Shown: positions 21,756-22,851 of the stretch, piece after piece
How the letters are laid out: each line of letters begins with the position of its first letter
Numbering within the stretch: position 1 is the first letter of the stretch
Source: Bacteroidales bacterium
GTDB lineage: Bacteria; Bacteroidota; Bacteroidia; Bacteroidales; F082
Reading direction: 5' to 3'
Length of the DNA stretch: 22,851 nt
NCBI GenBank assembly: GCA_900769945.1
Contig: CAAGIO010000002.1
Span: forward strand, 1 to 22,851
Notes under the pieces: generated by a model
Databases searched by the model: none
What the model saw: only the letters and a program-made list of their open reading frames with translations
What the model was told of the DNA's origin: nothing
Translations under genes and position numbers: made by a program

Positions 21756-21821
21756 ATCTCAAAGATTATCAACCACAAAAATGGAGACGCATGGGCATGA
21801 GACACACCGTCATCTCCTTTG

Positions 21822-21829
21822 CAAAAATA
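21822..21829 (-). promoter_or_regulatory. Putative -7 element for the CDP-alcohol phosphatidyltransferase
   Basis: Minus-strand TATTTTTG matches TAnnTTTG, 66 bases before the ATG at 21755. No clear -33 partner is seen. Confidence 0.35.
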
Positions 21830-21917
21830 ACACAAAAAGATGAATACTATGAAGTGTGTTAAGAAACAGAAATATTCTTTGGCCCTGTCGTTTCTAAGAC
21901 ATCGGGTTCATTTGTCA

Positions 21918-21967
21918 CACAAGACAAACATTCCGGGCATTGCCATTATTACCGCAACACCCGGAAT
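21918..21967 (-). terminator. Likely terminator after the T9SS cargo gene
   Basis: ATTCCGGG (21930-21937) pairs perfectly with CCCGGAAT (21960-21967). After a 2x2 internal loop, TTGC (21940-21943) pairs with GCAA (21954-21957). On the minus strand it begins 29 bases after the stop at 21997 and is followed by GUUUGUCUUGUG, a moderate U-tract. Confidence 0.55.
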
Positions 21968-21996
21968 AATTATCTTAATTATTGATTGTCAAGCGA

Positions 21997-22851
21997 TTAT
22001 TCTTTCACAATTTTATTTTCAAAACTCTCAGCGTTATCGGTTGTAACCTTCACTATGTACATTCCGGCGGCAAGGTTAGAGATGTCGATGACGTTTGTCT
22101 TCGGTGTTGCAGACAGCACAAGTCTCCCGTCTAACGAGAACACCTCTGCTATTCGGCTTTCCTCTCCATCAGGCAGGACGATTCTCACCAGAGCGGTTGC
22201 GGGGTTAGGAGACAGACCCATTGATACTGTATTCTCTTCATTATCAGCTATTGAGCAGATAACTGCATCTTCCATGGTTGGTAGGCTCAAGCCGCCCACA
22301 TCAGCCGGAAGCCACTGTATATAAGAGGGGTCATCAGCATTGGACACCCAAGCGGAGAGAGCCGTAAACATATTTGTCGTGACTACATCGCCCACGCTCA
22401 CCTCTTCGTTAAGCACTCCACCCACCAAGGAAGGAACGAACCTTGAACAGTTAGCGACCTCGCCTTTGTTGTTTCCCACTATTTCAAGGCTTTGGAAATA
22501 GGGGTCTCCTGCCCAAACGTCACCGTAGCAGTTTTCCACAAGGCTAAGCGGTGAGTTATACGCAACTATCAGCCCTACATCTTCAAATCCAATCATCACG
22601 CCGTTATCCTCAACGTAACAGTTCCTCACTATCGCCCTCTTGCCTTCGGTGTTCAGCCCTGTCTCGTTGAAACAGACGATTCCTCCAATATTCTTGCCAC
22701 CATAAGAAGGGCGCATCTCACCGTAGAAGTAACAGTTCTCCACCACGGCATCAGCAAAACCACCCTCCGAGAGATTGCGGAGCACTATGCCACCTCCGTC
22801 ATATTCAAAACCAACATACAGGCTATAAGTTGCAGGCATTTCGTAGCAGCA
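21997..22851 (-). CDS. T9SS-secreted repeat protein, C-terminal part (runs off right edge)
   Basis: The frame is open to the window edge, so 284 C-terminal residues are visible and the start is missing. The last roughly 80 residues form a type A T9SS sorting domain: SPNPA near 214-218, a middle block around EVFSLDGRLVLS, and the closing DISNLAAGMYIVKVTT and KIVKE. This domain directs passage across the outer membrane and is then removed as the protein is attached to the surface or released. The visible N-terminal part has four degenerate repeats that alternate G-x-I-V-x-x-N and V-x-N-C-Y elements, suggesting a right-handed beta-helix related to GLUG-type repeats. Function beyond surface display is unknown. 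A hairpin terminator follows. Confidence 0.88.
   Translation of the reverse strand, partial: CCYEMPATYSLYVGFEYDGGGIVLRNLSEGGFADAVVENCYFYGEMRPSYGGKNIGGIVCFNETGLNTEGKRAIVRNCYVEDNGVMIGFEDVGLIVAYNSPLSLVENCYGDVWAGDPYFQSLEIVGNNKGEVANCSRFVPSLVGGVLNEEVSVGDVVTTNMFTALSAWVSNADDPSYIQWLPADVGGLSLPTMEDAVICSIADNEENTVSMGLSPNPATALVRIVLPDGEESRIAEVFSLDGRLVLSATPKTNVIDISNLAAGMYIVKVTTDNAESFENKIVKE

Noticed and set aside
21840..22046. Plus-strand 68-residue ORF with a hydrophobic stretch
   Set aside because: It overlaps the terminator hairpin and the end of the T9SS cargo gene on the other strand. The hydrophobic Ile run is the reverse reading of AT-rich DNA.
1..22851. Search for CRISPR repeats, tRNA genes, insertion sequences and prophage genes
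   Set aside because: No regularly spaced direct repeats, cloverleaf-like sequences, transposase or phage genes were seen by eye.

Overview
The window comes from the chromosome of a member of the Bacteroidota, most likely an uncultured Bacteroidales. Four things point there. One protein ends in a type IX secretion (T9SS) C-terminal sorting domain. The DAHP synthase carries a C-terminal chorismate mutase domain, as in Prevotella and Porphyromonas. Most genes lack Shine-Dalgarno sequences. Nearly every transcription start has a good match to the Bacteroidota -7 element TAnnTTTG. No rRNA, tRNA, CRISPR array, prophage or insertion sequence is visible.

Layout. Positions 1-114 (-) hold the start of a lipoprotein. 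Positions 115-479 are non-coding and carry two face-to-face intrinsic terminators. One serves glyA on the minus strand; the other, on the plus strand, has no gene in front of it and may end a small RNA. Then come glyA (480-1778, -) and a tightly linked pair on the minus strand, pbpC and a giant alpha-2-macroglobulin lipoprotein (1887-9643). Diverging from these is a plus-strand pair, a long-chain polyprenyl diphosphate synthase and a PorT-like outer-membrane barrel (9730-11348). DAHP synthase/chorismate mutase (-) converges on that pair and is divergent from asnS (+). asnS ends in an intrinsic terminator and is followed by rpoN and a small PAP2-like membrane protein (14008-16121, +).

Positions 16118-17866 (-) hold a three-gene envelope cluster: a SPOR-domain protein, a charged helical protein and a beta-barrel. 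ruvB (+) diverges from it. The right end, all on the minus strand, has a solitary N6-adenine DNA methyltransferase preceded by a possible 60-residue ORF, a CDP-alcohol phosphatidyltransferase, and the C-terminal part of a repeat-containing T9SS cargo protein that runs off the edge.

How the genes relate. Most are core functions: one-carbon, aromatic and isoprenoid metabolism, translation, recombination and sigma-54 transcription. An envelope theme recurs: PBP1C with alpha-2-macroglobulin, SPOR protein, two barrels, and the lipid and PAP2-like enzymes. I saw no convincing new multi-gene system. The best candidates for something undescribed are the orphan terminator and putative small RNA near 250-417, the small ORF upstream of the methyltransferase, and the repeat architecture of the T9SS cargo.
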